A DNA stretch of 62,863 nt from Denitrificimonas halotolerans. Its GTDB lineage: Bacteria > Pseudomonadota > Gammaproteobacteria > Pseudomonadales > Pseudomonadaceae. A model generated the notes under the pieces. That model was not told where the DNA came from. It did no database searches and saw only the letters and a program-made list of their open reading frames with translations. The stretch lies in NCBI RefSeq assembly GCF_034259425.1, contig NZ_JAXIVU010000015.1, forward strand, positions 1 through 62,863, given 5' to 3'. The position numbers were made by a program, and so were the translations under genes. Shown in pieces: positions 45,112 to 54,352 of the stretch. Each line of letters starts with the position of its first letter. The first letter of the stretch is position 1.

Positions 45112-47074
45112 CTTCTACCCCTGCCTGCTCTGCTAACTCTGCCTGCTCTGCTTTCAAACGTTCTTGAGCTGCTTTAATACGTGCAGCTGCAATTTCTGGG
45201 CGCTGTTCTTCCGTTTGATACTCATCTTTGACAAAACCGTCTTCATCTAGCAGCCATGCATCTAATACCTCTTTAGCTACTGGCGCAGCGACTCCAGACC
45301 CCGACTCCCCATTTTCCACCATCACTGCTACCGCAATCGCCGGATCATGCACTGGAGCAAACGCAATAAAGAGCGCATGGTCACGATGGCGTTCGGCAAG
45401 TTTATCGCTGTCATAACGTTCACCTTGCTTAATAGCCACCACTTGCGCAGTACCACTTTTTCCAGCAATTCGATATTGCGCAGCTTGCCCTACTTTACGC
45501 GCGGTACCTCGTCGACCATGTAGCACATCTTCCATACCTTTGAGTACAGCTTGCCAATGGCTTTCATCTTGCAGCACAATGTCATCAGACTCTTCAGCAT
45601 CAACAATAGGTTGAATACCCCCCACGCTGCGCGCTAAATGCGGACGAATCCACTTGCCTCGAGTAGCCATCAAGGCAGTGGCTTGAGCTAGTTGCAAGGG
45701 GGTAGTTTGCATGTAGCCCTGCCCAATGCCTAAGATTAAAGTTTCACCAGGGTACCATGGCTGACGATAGCGACTGCGCTTCCAATCTCGTGACGGCATG
45801 AGCCCCGCAGTTTCTTCAAACATATCCAGTGCCACACGTTGGCCAAAACCAAATCGCGTCATGTAATCATGTATACGATCCACACCTAGCTTATGCGCTA
45901 AATCATAAAAATACGTATCATTTGACCGCGCCATAGCTAAGTTTAACTCCACCCAACCATCACCATAATGGTTCCAGTTACGGTAACGGTGCTTATTATT
46001 AGGAAGCTTATAAAAACCGGGGTCATATACTCTTGTTTCAGGAGTAATCATCCCTGCATCCAAGCCAGCAATTGCCATCATAGGTTTAATGGTTGAGCCT
46101 GGCGGATACAAACCACGCAACACACGGTTAAATAAAGGTTGGTCAAGGGAGTCGCGCAACAAGCCATATGCTTTAAAACTAATGCCCGTAACAAAAGGAT
46201 TCGGGTCAAAACTTGGCTGACTGACCATAGCAAGCACTTCACCCGTTTTCGGTTCTAAAGCCACAATAGCACCACGGCGCCCAGCCAAGGCCAGTTCAGC
46301 AGCCTCTTGTAATTGACTATCAAGGGTTAAGTAAATGTCTTGCCCCGACACAGGGTCTACACGATTAAGCACCCGAAGAACACGGCCACGAGCATTGGTT
46401 TCCACTTCTTCATACCCAACTTGTCCATGCAATTGTTCTTCATAAAAGCGTTCGATACCGGTTTTACCAATATGGTGTGTACCACTGTAATTAACAGGGT
46501 CAATTCGCTTTAACTCACGCTCATTGATGCGCCCTACGTAACCCACAGAGTGAGCAAAGTGCTCTTTCTGTGGGTAGTAACGCACCAAGCTAGCCGCTAC
46601 TTCGACACCCGGTAAACGAAACTGATTAACAGCGACCAGTGCGATTTGCTCTTCAGTGAGCTCAAACATGACCGGGACAGGCTCAAAAGGTCGACGGCCT
46701 TGACGGATGCGTTTCTCAAACAACTCCCGACTGTCGTAATCAAGTTCAAAAATCTCAATAATAGAGTCAAGCACCCGCTCCCAATCTCCTGCACGCTCGC
46801 GGGTTAAGGTCAAACTAAAACTGGCTCTATTATCAGCCAATACCACCCCATTACGATCAAAGATCGTACCTCGCGTAGGCGGCAGCGACTGAACATGAAT
46901 CCGATTATTTTCAGCGAGCGTGGAGTGATACTCAAATTGCACTACTTGCAAGTAGTACATCCGCGACACTAATAAGAGGGTTAAAAAAATCAGCGCAAAG
47001 CCTGCAAATAACACCCGCGAACGGATCATTCGCCTATCACGCTCATGATCTTTTAACCGAATGGGAGGTGGCAT
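45101..47074 (-). CDS. mrdA: Penicillin-binding protein 2
   Basis: The transpeptidase of the elongasome. One N-terminal transmembrane segment (about 19-38) is followed by the PBP dimerisation domain (PTRGTIFDRNG). The transpeptidase has the SxxK motif in PPGSTIKPM (Ser near 327), SND in ARSNDTYFYDLA and KSG in AGKSGTAQV. The C-terminal tail is Glu/Ala rich and helical. At 657 residues it matches the family. Confidence 0.96.
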   Translation of the reverse strand: MPPPIRLKDHERDRRMIRSRVLFAGFALIFLTLLLVSRMYYLQVVQFEYHSTLAENNRIHVQSLPPTRGTIFDRNGVVLADNRASFSLTLTRERAGDWERVLDSIIEIFELDYDSRELFEKRIRQGRRPFEPVPVMFELTEEQIALVAVNQFRLPGVEVAASLVRYYPQKEHFAHSVGYVGRINERELKRIDPVNYSGTHHIGKTGIERFYEEQLHGQVGYEEVETNARGRVLRVLNRVDPVSGQDIYLTLDSQLQEAAELALAGRRGAIVALEPKTGEVLAMVSQPSFDPNPFVTGISFKAYGLLRDSLDQPLFNRVLRGLYPPGSTIKPMMAIAGLDAGMITPETRVYDPGFYKLPNNKHRYRNWNHYGDGWVELNLAMARSNDTYFYDLAHKLGVDRIHDYMTRFGFGQRVALDMFEETAGLMPSRDWKRSRYRQPWYPGETLILGIGQGYMQTTPLQLAQATALMATRGKWIRPHLARSVGGIQPIVDAEESDDIVLQDESHWQAVLKGMEDVLHGRRGTARKVGQAAQYRIAGKSGTAQVVAIKQGERYDSDKLAERHRDHALFIAFAPVHDPAIAVAVMVENGESGSGVAAPVAKEVLDAWLLDEDGFVKDEYQTEEQRPEIAAARIKAAQERLKAEQAELAEQAGVEDGL

Positions 47075-47083
47075 ACCGTTTCA

Positions 47084-47551
47084 CTATTTATGATATGGAT
47101 GGCCATTGAGTACGGTCCATGCCCGATAGACCTGCTCACCAAGAAGAATGCGAACTAAAGGATGTGGCAAAGTTAAAGGAGAAAGCGACCAGCGTTGCTC
47201 ACTGCGTGCACAAACTTGCGGTGCTAAACCTTCTGGTCCACCGACCATAAGGTTTACATTACGTGCATCTAAACGCCACCTATCCAACTCTTGCGCCAAC
47301 TGCTCAGTACTCCAAGGTTTACCGTGCACTTCTAAGGTAACAATACGCTCCCCAGGTTGAACCTTAGCAAGCATAGCATCACCCTCTTGTTGGATTAACC
47401 GTTGCACATCGGCGTTTTTGCCTCGAGTATTTAGCGGTATTTCCACCAATTCAAGCTGCATTTCCTTGGGTAGACGCTTGGCATATTCATGCCAACCATC
47501 CTCTACCCAACGCGGCATTTTAGTGCCTACGGCAATTAAGCGAATACGCAC
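47084..47551 (-). CDS. rlmH: 23S rRNA pseudouridine-1915 N3-methyltransferase RlmH
   Basis: A SPOUT methyltransferase that modifies helix 69 of 23S rRNA in the assembled ribosome. The 155 residues contain VGGPEGLAPQV and the C-terminal HPLVRILLGEQVYRAWTVL. It starts immediately after rsfS. Confidence 0.97.
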   Translation of the reverse strand: MRIRLIAVGTKMPRWVEDGWHEYAKRLPKEMQLELVEIPLNTRGKNADVQRLIQQEGDAMLAKVQPGERIVTLEVHGKPWSTEQLAQELDRWRLDARNVNLMVGGPEGLAPQVCARSEQRWSLSPLTLPHPLVRILLGEQVYRAWTVLNGHPYHK

Positions 47552-47914
47552 TTACTCAGCGCCTTGCTCAGTCATTTGTCCACGACTTTGCTCTGCACCC
47601 TGCCAAAGTCGCTCAAGATCATAATGTGCACGCGTCTCCTCTTGCATGACATGCACCACTACATCATTCAAGTCAAGCAAAGCCCACTCTCCAGTGTCTA
47701 AACCTTCGTTACCAACAGGCTTAACACCTTGCTCTTTAACTTTCTCTAACACATTTTCTGCCAAAGCTTTTACCTGACGTGCTGAGCCACCAGAAGCGAT
47801 GATCATAAAGTCAGTGATACTGGTTTTTTCACGGACATCAATAGTAATAATATCTTTAGCTTTTACTTCTTCTAAAGCGGAGATCACTATTTTTACAAGT
47901 TGTTCATTTTGCAT
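47552..47914 (-). CDS. rsfS: Ribosomal silencing factor RsfS
   Basis: Binds ribosomal protein L14 and blocks subunit joining in starvation. The 120 residues show the family core (KAKDIITIDVREKTSITDF, VHVMQEETRAHYDLERLW). The C-terminal Gln/Glu-rich tail is short. It lies between nadD and rlmH. Confidence 0.96.
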   Translation of the reverse strand: MQNEQLVKIVISALEEVKAKDIITIDVREKTSITDFMIIASGGSARQVKALAENVLEKVKEQGVKPVGNEGLDTGEWALLDLNDVVVHVMQEETRAHYDLERLWQGAEQSRGQMTEQGAE

Positions 47915-47935
47915 CGGGTATCTAACCTCAAAAGC

Positions 47936-48577
47936 TCACGACGATTGATAGAGTCCATGAGCATAAATATATTTAAACACGGCATCTGGTACCAAATACC
48001 GCACACAACGTTGTGTTGCTAGAAGTTGTCTAATTTGTGTCGCAGAAATAGCTAGGGGTGTTTGCCAAACAAAAGCAATTTGCCCATTCGGACCTTGCAA
48101 GGCATCAGGATCACTCACACTTTTAGCTGCTACCAAATCACGTAGTGCTTGCGGTGCTTCAATATCAGCATCAGGACGTTGTAACACTAAGATATGACAA
48201 TGCTCTAATAGTTCATCCCAACGGTGCCAACTCGGCAAACCACAAAAAGCATCCCAGCCTAAAATGAGTAACAATTGATCATCCTTATCCAACTCTGCAC
48301 GCAATGATAGCAAGGTATCAATGCTCCATGAGGGTTTATCACGGCGCAACTCACGATCATCCACACTGAGCAAGTCCACACCGTCCACAGCCAAACGCAC
48401 CATTTCTAAACGCTGCTGCGGACTCACTTGCGGCGCGCCCCTATGAGGCGGCTGAGCATTAGGCACTAATAGCAGTTGGTCTAGAGCATAATTCTCGGCA
48501 ACCTCCAAAGCACTGCGTAAATGGCCAATATGCACAGGATCAAAAGTGCCACCGAGCATTCCGATACGCTTAGCCAC
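47936..48577 (-). CDS. nadD: Nicotinate-nucleotide adenylyltransferase NadD
   Basis: Makes deamido-NAD from nicotinate mononucleotide and ATP. The nucleotidyl-transfer motif GGTFDPVHIGHLR and the C-terminal SATQIR are present. The GTG at 48577 (VAKRIGMLGG, 213 residues) fits family proteins and overlaps the proA stop. The open frame runs 12 codons further upstream inside proA. Confidence 0.95.
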   Translation of the reverse strand: MAKRIGMLGGTFDPVHIGHLRSALEVAENYALDQLLLVPNAQPPHRGAPQVSPQQRLEMVRLAVDGVDLLSVDDRELRRDKPSWSIDTLLSLRAELDKDDQLLLILGWDAFCGLPSWHRWDELLEHCHILVLQRPDADIEAPQALRDLVAAKSVSDPDALQGPNGQIAFVWQTPLAISATQIRQLLATQRCVRYLVPDAVFKYIYAHGLYQSS

Positions 48578-49835
48578 GCACGTGCCCGTCACCAAATACG
48601 ATATATTTCTCACTGGTTAAACCCAGTAATCCAACTGGTCCACGGGCGTGTAGCTTGTCGGTAGAAATACCAATTTCCGCACCCAAACCGTACTCAAAAC
48701 CATCCGCAAAACGAGTTGAAGCGTTAATCATGACAGAACTCGAATCAACCTCAGTTAAGAAACGACGAGCATCAGTAAAGTTTTCCGTAACAATACTATC
48801 AGTATGCTGTGAGCCGTATCGATTGATGTGACTAATAGCCTCATCTAATGAACTGACAATGCGAATAGCTAGAATAGGCGCATTGTACTCTGCAGCCCAA
48901 TCATCTGCAGTAACAGCTTTAACGCGATCCGCAAATAAAGCACAGACTTTTTCACATCCGCGCAGCTCTACTTGCTTGCTTTCATAGATATCAAGCAAAG
49001 GACGCAACACTGCATCCACTTGAGACTCATGAATCAATAAAGTTTCCATCGCATTACACGGTGCGTAGCGCTGAGTTTTAGCATTATCCGCAATACGAAT
49101 GGCTTTCCCTGCATCTGCCGCTTGGTCCACATAGACATGACATACGCCATCCAAGTGTTTAATCACAGGCACACTGGCATCACGACTGATGCGCTCAATC
49201 AAGCCTTTACCTCCACGCGGAACAATGACATCCACGTAGTTCGGCATCGTTATAAGCTCACCTACCGCTGCACGATCAGTGGTTTCTACCACTTGTACCG
49301 CTGTTGCAGGAAAACCTGCGACCGCTAGACCTTCTTTTAAACACTGAGCAATGGCCTTATTCGAATGAATCGCCTCTGAACCACCACGTAAAATCGTAGC
49401 ATTGCCCGATTTAATACATAAGCTAGCTGCTTCTACGGTCACATTAGGACGTGATTCATAAATAATCCCAATCACACCTAAAGGCACGCGCATCTTACCC
49501 ACTTGAATACCAGAAGGGACAAAATGCATATCTCGGATTTCACCAATGGGATCAGGTAAAGCGGCCACCTGCTTTAAGCCTTCAATCATTTCATCGATAC
49601 GCGCAGAGTTCAGCGCCAAACGATCAAGCATGGCATCATCTAGACCGTTAGCACGGCTAGCTTCCATATCCAGCTCATTAGCTGCAAGTAAAACAGTACG
49701 GGATTGATCAAGGGCATCAGCGGTGGCTAATAAAGCCTGATTTTTTTGAGCAGTACTGGCTCTTGCCAACACACGCGAAGCCTCACGCGCAGACTCGCCA
49801 AGACGCTGCATGTAGTCAACAACAAGTTCGGTCAT
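48570..49835 (-). CDS. proA: Gamma-glutamyl phosphate reductase ProA
   Basis: Reduces glutamyl-5-phosphate to glutamate-5-semialdehyde in proline synthesis. The 421-residue aldehyde-dehydrogenase-like protein has the catalytic Cys in RYAPCNAMETLL. YESRPNVTVEA and ASTRFADGFEYGLGAEIGIS are family signatures. It overlaps nadD at its 3' end. Upstream, 49836-49978 shows no gene or strong terminator. Confidence 0.97.
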   Translation of the reverse strand: MTELVVDYMQRLGESAREASRVLARASTAQKNQALLATADALDQSRTVLLAANELDMEASRANGLDDAMLDRLALNSARIDEMIEGLKQVAALPDPIGEIRDMHFVPSGIQVGKMRVPLGVIGIIYESRPNVTVEAASLCIKSGNATILRGGSEAIHSNKAIAQCLKEGLAVAGFPATAVQVVETTDRAAVGELITMPNYVDVIVPRGGKGLIERISRDASVPVIKHLDGVCHVYVDQAADAGKAIRIADNAKTQRYAPCNAMETLLIHESQVDAVLRPLLDIYESKQVELRGCEKVCALFADRVKAVTADDWAAEYNAPILAIRIVSSLDEAISHINRYGSQHTDSIVTENFTDARRFLTEVDSSSVMINASTRFADGFEYGLGAEIGISTDKLHARGPVGLLGLTSEKYIVFGDGHVRG

Positions 49836-49978
49836 AGCATCAAACCAAAGTCAAAAGTGAAATAGGTATCGATTATAGCGAGGTCGAGAGAGAAACGCAC
49901 AGGAAGATTAACACTACTGAAAAGCTCGGCAAACATTGACTAAAAGATAAACCTTCAATGCTGCGTACATGCAACACT

Positions 49979-52900
49979 TCATTGTTTGAAAACGAGGTGA
50001 TCTCGCAACTTTTTGAAACCTATTGAGTTTGACGCCTTCATAAAAACATGATCATGATCTTCTAGCCAATCATCGATGTTTTCAATTATTTCTCTCACGG
50101 TTGGGAACCATGCTTTTCTCACAACAGCCAGCTCACGACTGGTAGATACTTTACTCCACAAGCTATGCATCAGTTCACCACATAAAATAATTTTATCGGG
50201 GCGAGCTTGCACCAAACTAGACAACAACTCTTTATGATATGTAATACTATCCAAACCGAGCTCTAACATATCACCCAAAATTACAAACCTAGTTCTCCCC
50301 GATTCAAGCGAACTTACAGCTTCAATCACAGCTCGCATAGATATAGGGTTGGCATTATAAGACTCATCATAAAGTGTGATTTTTTTACCATTAAAACTCA
50401 GCTCACTCACTTCACCACGCCCTGCTAAAGGCCTAAATGTTTTAAACACACTTAAACATTTTAACCAATCTATTTTAAGAGCCTGCATAGTCGCAAACAC
50501 ACTTAATGCATTGAGCACCATATGTTTATCTTTAAGCCCAATATCAAAGTATAAGCTGCGCTGTTCCCAACTTACCTGCACTACAGTGCCTTGCCTCTTG
50601 ACAAGCTGAATATCGTTTTCTGCACCTTCCCCATAAGTAATGACATTTAACCCTTTCTTTTTAGCCTTACTCAAAAATATATCTTTATGCAAAATATCAC
50701 CAAAAAGCACTAGCGTCCCACTAGGCAACATTGCTTCCATAATTAAAGCTTTTTTCTGTGCAATGGTGCGTGTATTCTGATGATACTCTAAATGTGCGGG
50801 CGCTATATTGGTGATGAGGGCCACCTGAGGCTTTACTAAGCTTGTATTAACAGCCATCTGTCCAACAGCCATTTCTAACACCCAATATTCCGAACTGCTT
50901 GACATATTGAATACATTCCAAGCAATACCTACTGGTAAATTAGCACTTTTTTTCGTTCCTTCAGCACTACCAAACATAGACAGTGCATGAGTCAACATAG
51001 CTACAGTTGTCGTTTTACCTGCGCTACCAGTAACCCCTACTACCTTTCCTAAAAAAGCATTACGCGCTGCTGTTCCCAGTGCTAATACAGCCGCTCTAAT
51101 ACTTTTAACTTGTAAGACCGGAACTCCAAGCTCTAAATATAGCGTTGGATCTGTACATACGATCCCAGACGCTTCATCTGCAGCTAACTGCTTTATCACT
51201 ATATCGGATAAATAACCTCGGTCTAATGCGCCACGCGCCATTAGCAAATGGCCAGACTCGAATAAGGACTTGTGAGTACAAACACCTGTGACCTTAAAGT
51301 TACCTTCTGGTGCCACGACCCACTTGCCACGAGTCACTTGAGCTAAACTTACTGGTGATGAAATATCTAAACACTCATGTTGTTTACGTTTCAAATACTT
51401 CCTATACGCTACATACCCAGACAAATAATGCTCAACATCATCAATGCGCACCCTAAATGTATGATGGCGAATAAAAAAACTGCCCAAAATTCGTGAAGGG
51501 TTTTTAAAGAACATAGCTACTTCAGGGTAAAAGAAGCCATTAAGCAAATAACGAGCACGATACTCTAGTGCATGATAAAACTTATCTAGATCAAAATTTT
51601 CTAACAAATACACAACACTAGCATCATTCTGCATACGCTCAATCATGCGCTGCGCAGCCATCATCAACTCAAGTAAGGTTGGGTAAGTAGTGATACGAGT
51701 TAATACAAAGTCCAAATGATCGCGAATATTATCCAAACCAAACTTGTAATATTTATGATCAGGATTATATAGTGTCAACTCATTGACACAGTAGCTGAGC
51801 CAGTGATCGTGGGCTTTCCAGTGTTCTTGCTCAATAAAATAATCAAAAGCTTTTTCGACTGAGGCTAACCAACGCGGATCTTTAGTAATGCCGTATAAGC
51901 GCATCAGCCCAAAAGCAGCTTCACCATCATAATAAATAATACGATTTTCTGCTTTTAAGCTGAGGTCTGGATAATTGAGAATATGCACATACTGCCCAGT
52001 ATCTGGTTTTTGCATAAATACAATACCTATGGCGAGCTGCTCCATGAGTGCTAAGTACTGCTTATTCCCAGTAATTTCTGTGTATTTAGCATAAGCTAAA
52101 ATACACACAGCGTTACCGCCTAGTTTAATTTCATCATCCAAATCAACCAAAAAAGCAGCTGTTGTTCCATCTGGCAACTCAACCCTTTTAATTAACTGAT
52201 GTGTTAAATAATCCAACGCACGATCAATAGCGCGCTTCTGCTTACGCTCTTGAGTGACCTCCCAACCTTCTAATAAAGCATAGGTGCTGCTGGCATGACG
52301 CAAAGCATTATAAGTTGGAATGGCACGGTCAAAGCATGGAAACCAACCGTAGTGGTATTCTCCATCATTCTTTACCTGCTTAGACAAATACTCTGTACTA
52401 GTCGTAATAATTTCGGTAACTGTTTCTGTGTCCCACTTTTCTACAGTGCGATACCCGCTATTACGTCCTTCAGGCTCAATTACATGAGTTTCTTTACCGT
52501 CAGTGAATACTCCTCGCGTTTTAAAACACCAAATTACATCCTGCTCATGCACAGGCCACTCGAGCTCACGACCGAAGCGTTTTTTCCCGTAGTTTTTAAG
52601 ATTTACAGGATTGGCTGTTGCTACACTGATATCTGTTTTATACAGTAACGCATTGGCATACAGCTCATGCTCTAGCATTGCAGTTTTAAAATCAGCTGTT
52701 AAAGACAAGCCAAAACGAAAATAATTACGTTTTGTCCGTTCTAACCGTGCCTTAAGATTCCGCCAAGCCAACGCTTCAATGCTATGCACAGCCTCAACCC
52801 TAAGCCAAACTGGCGCATGCATTCTTTTCAAACGCCATTTTTTTAATGCCGCAACCCCTCTGGCCCAGCTTTGCTCAAAATGCGTGCCAGTAGCAATTTC

Positions 52901-53044
52901 TATATGCGCCCTTTCACGCCCATTCGAAATAACGAAGAATAAAATACTTTCAGGATGATCTGTAGAATAGTTTGCTACTGGGCATTCACTTAGCGCAGTT
53001 ATAAGCTTTTCTTTTGCACGTACTAATAATCGATTAAACGACAT
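49979..53044 (-). CDS. MurF-like ligase fused to alpha/alpha-barrel and N-terminal domain
   Basis: A 1021-residue fusion. Residues 1-210 are unrecognised. Residues 225-500 look like an alpha/alpha-barrel (paired helices, YGWFPCFDRAIPTYNALRHA, GGNAVCILAYAKYTEITG, YYDGEAAFGLMRLY), as in carbohydrate-active or cyclase-type enzymes. Residues 560-1020 form a complete Mur ligase: a MurF-type N-terminal lobe, the ATP loop GVTGSAGKTTT (GKTTT at 676-680), NIAPAHLEYH and a C-terminal lobe with YDESYNANPISMRA and LGDMLELG. A MurF relative joins an amino acid or peptide to a carboxylate with ATP; the real acceptor is unknown. AAGGAT precedes the ATG. It follows the type I secretion genes by 60 bp on the same strand and may share their transcript. 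Confidence 0.8.
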   Translation of the reverse strand: MSFNRLLVRAKEKLITALSECPVANYSTDHPESILFFVISNGRERAHIEIATGTHFEQSWARGVAALKKWRLKRMHAPVWLRVEAVHSIEALAWRNLKARLERTKRNYFRFGLSLTADFKTAMLEHELYANALLYKTDISVATANPVNLKNYGKKRFGRELEWPVHEQDVIWCFKTRGVFTDGKETHVIEPEGRNSGYRTVEKWDTETVTEIITTSTEYLSKQVKNDGEYHYGWFPCFDRAIPTYNALRHASSTYALLEGWEVTQERKQKRAIDRALDYLTHQLIKRVELPDGTTAAFLVDLDDEIKLGGNAVCILAYAKYTEITGNKQYLALMEQLAIGIVFMQKPDTGQYVHILNYPDLSLKAENRIIYYDGEAAFGLMRLYGITKDPRWLASVEKAFDYFIEQEHWKAHDHWLSYCVNELTLYNPDHKYYKFGLDNIRDHLDFVLTRITTYPTLLELMMAAQRMIERMQNDASVVYLLENFDLDKFYHALEYRARYLLNGFFYPEVAMFFKNPSRILGSFFIRHHTFRVRIDDVEHYLSGYVAYRKYLKRKQHECLDISSPVSLAQVTRGKWVVAPEGNFKVTGVCTHKSLFESGHLLMARGALDRGYLSDIVIKQLAADEASGIVCTDPTLYLELGVPVLQVKSIRAAVLALGTAARNAFLGKVVGVTGSAGKTTTVAMLTHALSMFGSAEGTKKSANLPVGIAWNVFNMSSSSEYWVLEMAVGQMAVNTSLVKPQVALITNIAPAHLEYHQNTRTIAQKKALIMEAMLPSGTLVLFGDILHKDIFLSKAKKKGLNVITYGEGAENDIQLVKRQGTVVQVSWEQRSLYFDIGLKDKHMVLNALSVFATMQALKIDWLKCLSVFKTFRPLAGRGEVSELSFNGKKITLYDESYNANPISMRAVIEAVSSLESGRTRFVILGDMLELGLDSITYHKELLSSLVQARPDKIILCGELMHSLWSKVSTSRELAVVRKAWFPTVREIIENIDDWLEDHDHVFMKASNSIGFKKLRDHLVFKQ

Positions 53045-53104
53045 GAAATATCCTTATCACTGATGCTACACGAGCATCATTGCCACACCACTAAACATTT
53101 TAAC

Positions 53105-54325
53105 TCAGCGCTCACGCATGGCTTCTTTAGCTTGATTGATAGGCTTCATCAAGTAGTCAAAAACAGTTTTCTCTCCGGTTTTAATATCTACTGTGGCAAT
53201 CATTCCCGGCACAATAGGATGAACCCCACCCTGTTCTGTTACCAAGGCATCGGTCTGTGTGCGAATAAAAACGCGATAATAGAAAACTTCTGGTTTGGCT
53301 TCATCTTGAATGGTATCTGGTGAAATAGTAATCACTTCTCCCTCTAAACCACCGTAAATTGAATAATCATAAGCGGTGATTTTTACTTTGGCTTCTTGGC
53401 CTGGATAAATAAAAGCCACATCTCGTGGTGAAATACGCGCTTCAATCAAGAGCTGATCATCTAAGGGTACAATTTCCATCAACTGCCCATTAGGTGGAAT
53501 CACACCGCCACGAGTAGTTACTGCAACATCTTTAACAATACCCCGTACTGGAGAACGTAAAGTTAGGCGTGATAACGAGTCTTCACGACCTCGAATCACT
53601 GATTCTAAGGAATCCGCTTCAGCTTTCGCTTTAGCTAGCTCTTCACGCGCCATCACCATATATTCTGAGCGGCGATCAGTGAGTTTCAGGCGCAATTCAG
53701 ACACCTGACGCTGCAACTTCAACACTTCCACATTACTAGCAGCCCCAGCTTTTGCTAAGGACTGAGTTAAGCGCAACTCTTCTTCTACTAAACGCAACGA
53801 TTGCCGTAGCCCAGCCAAAGACTCTTCTAAACCACGCTTACGTGTTTGAAAGAGTCGAGTTTCTGTATCAATCAGATGTTGATATTCTTTCAACTCTTCA
53901 GGGAACTTTAATTTAGTCTGATTTACCTCTGCCTCTAAGCGCGCAATACTTGCTAAAGCAGCACGGTACCGTGCACTACTCTCTCCTACTGTTGCCTCAG
54001 TCTTGGTCAGATCTAGTTGAGCTAAAACTTGCCCCGCATCCACAATATCGCCCTCACGGACAAACAGCTCAGAAATAATCCCCCCCTCTAAAGACTGGAT
54101 CACTTGCTCTCTAGAGGTAGGTACAACCTTACCTGTTCCCGTAGAAACCTCGACCAAAGAAGCAAAATAAGACCAAATTAAAAAACTGAGTAACAAAAAT
54201 ACAAAAACCCAAATAATACGGGACGACTTTACAATTTCAGCCTCATCAACTTGATCATTGTAACGGCGCTTATCTTCATCATAATCAAGCAGAAGAATCT
54301 TATCTTCTTGAGCTACATTACTCAT
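53105..54325 (-). CDS. HlyD-family type I secretion membrane fusion protein
   Basis: The periplasmic adaptor joining the ABC transporter to the TolC-like channel. It has one transmembrane segment (37-57), then a split lipoyl/biotinyl domain (SLEGGIISELFVREGDIVDAGQVLAQLD). A long coiled-coil hairpin (about 115-250) and a beta-barrel region with LRSPVRGIVKDVAVTTRGGVIPP follow. The 406 residues resemble LapC-type adaptors of large-adhesin exporters. It lies 27 bp after the ABC gene. Confidence 0.93.
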   Translation of the reverse strand: MSNVAQEDKILLLDYDEDKRRYNDQVDEAEIVKSSRIIWVFVFLLLSFLIWSYFASLVEVSTGTGKVVPTSREQVIQSLEGGIISELFVREGDIVDAGQVLAQLDLTKTEATVGESSARYRAALASIARLEAEVNQTKLKFPEELKEYQHLIDTETRLFQTRKRGLEESLAGLRQSLRLVEEELRLTQSLAKAGAASNVEVLKLQRQVSELRLKLTDRRSEYMVMAREELAKAKAEADSLESVIRGREDSLSRLTLRSPVRGIVKDVAVTTRGGVIPPNGQLMEIVPLDDQLLIEARISPRDVAFIYPGQEAKVKITAYDYSIYGGLEGEVITISPDTIQDEAKPEVFYYRVFIRTQTDALVTEQGGVHPIVPGMIATVDIKTGEKTVFDYLMKPINQAKEAMRER

Positions 54326-54352
54326 ACGAGTTCCTTTAGATAAAAATTCAGC

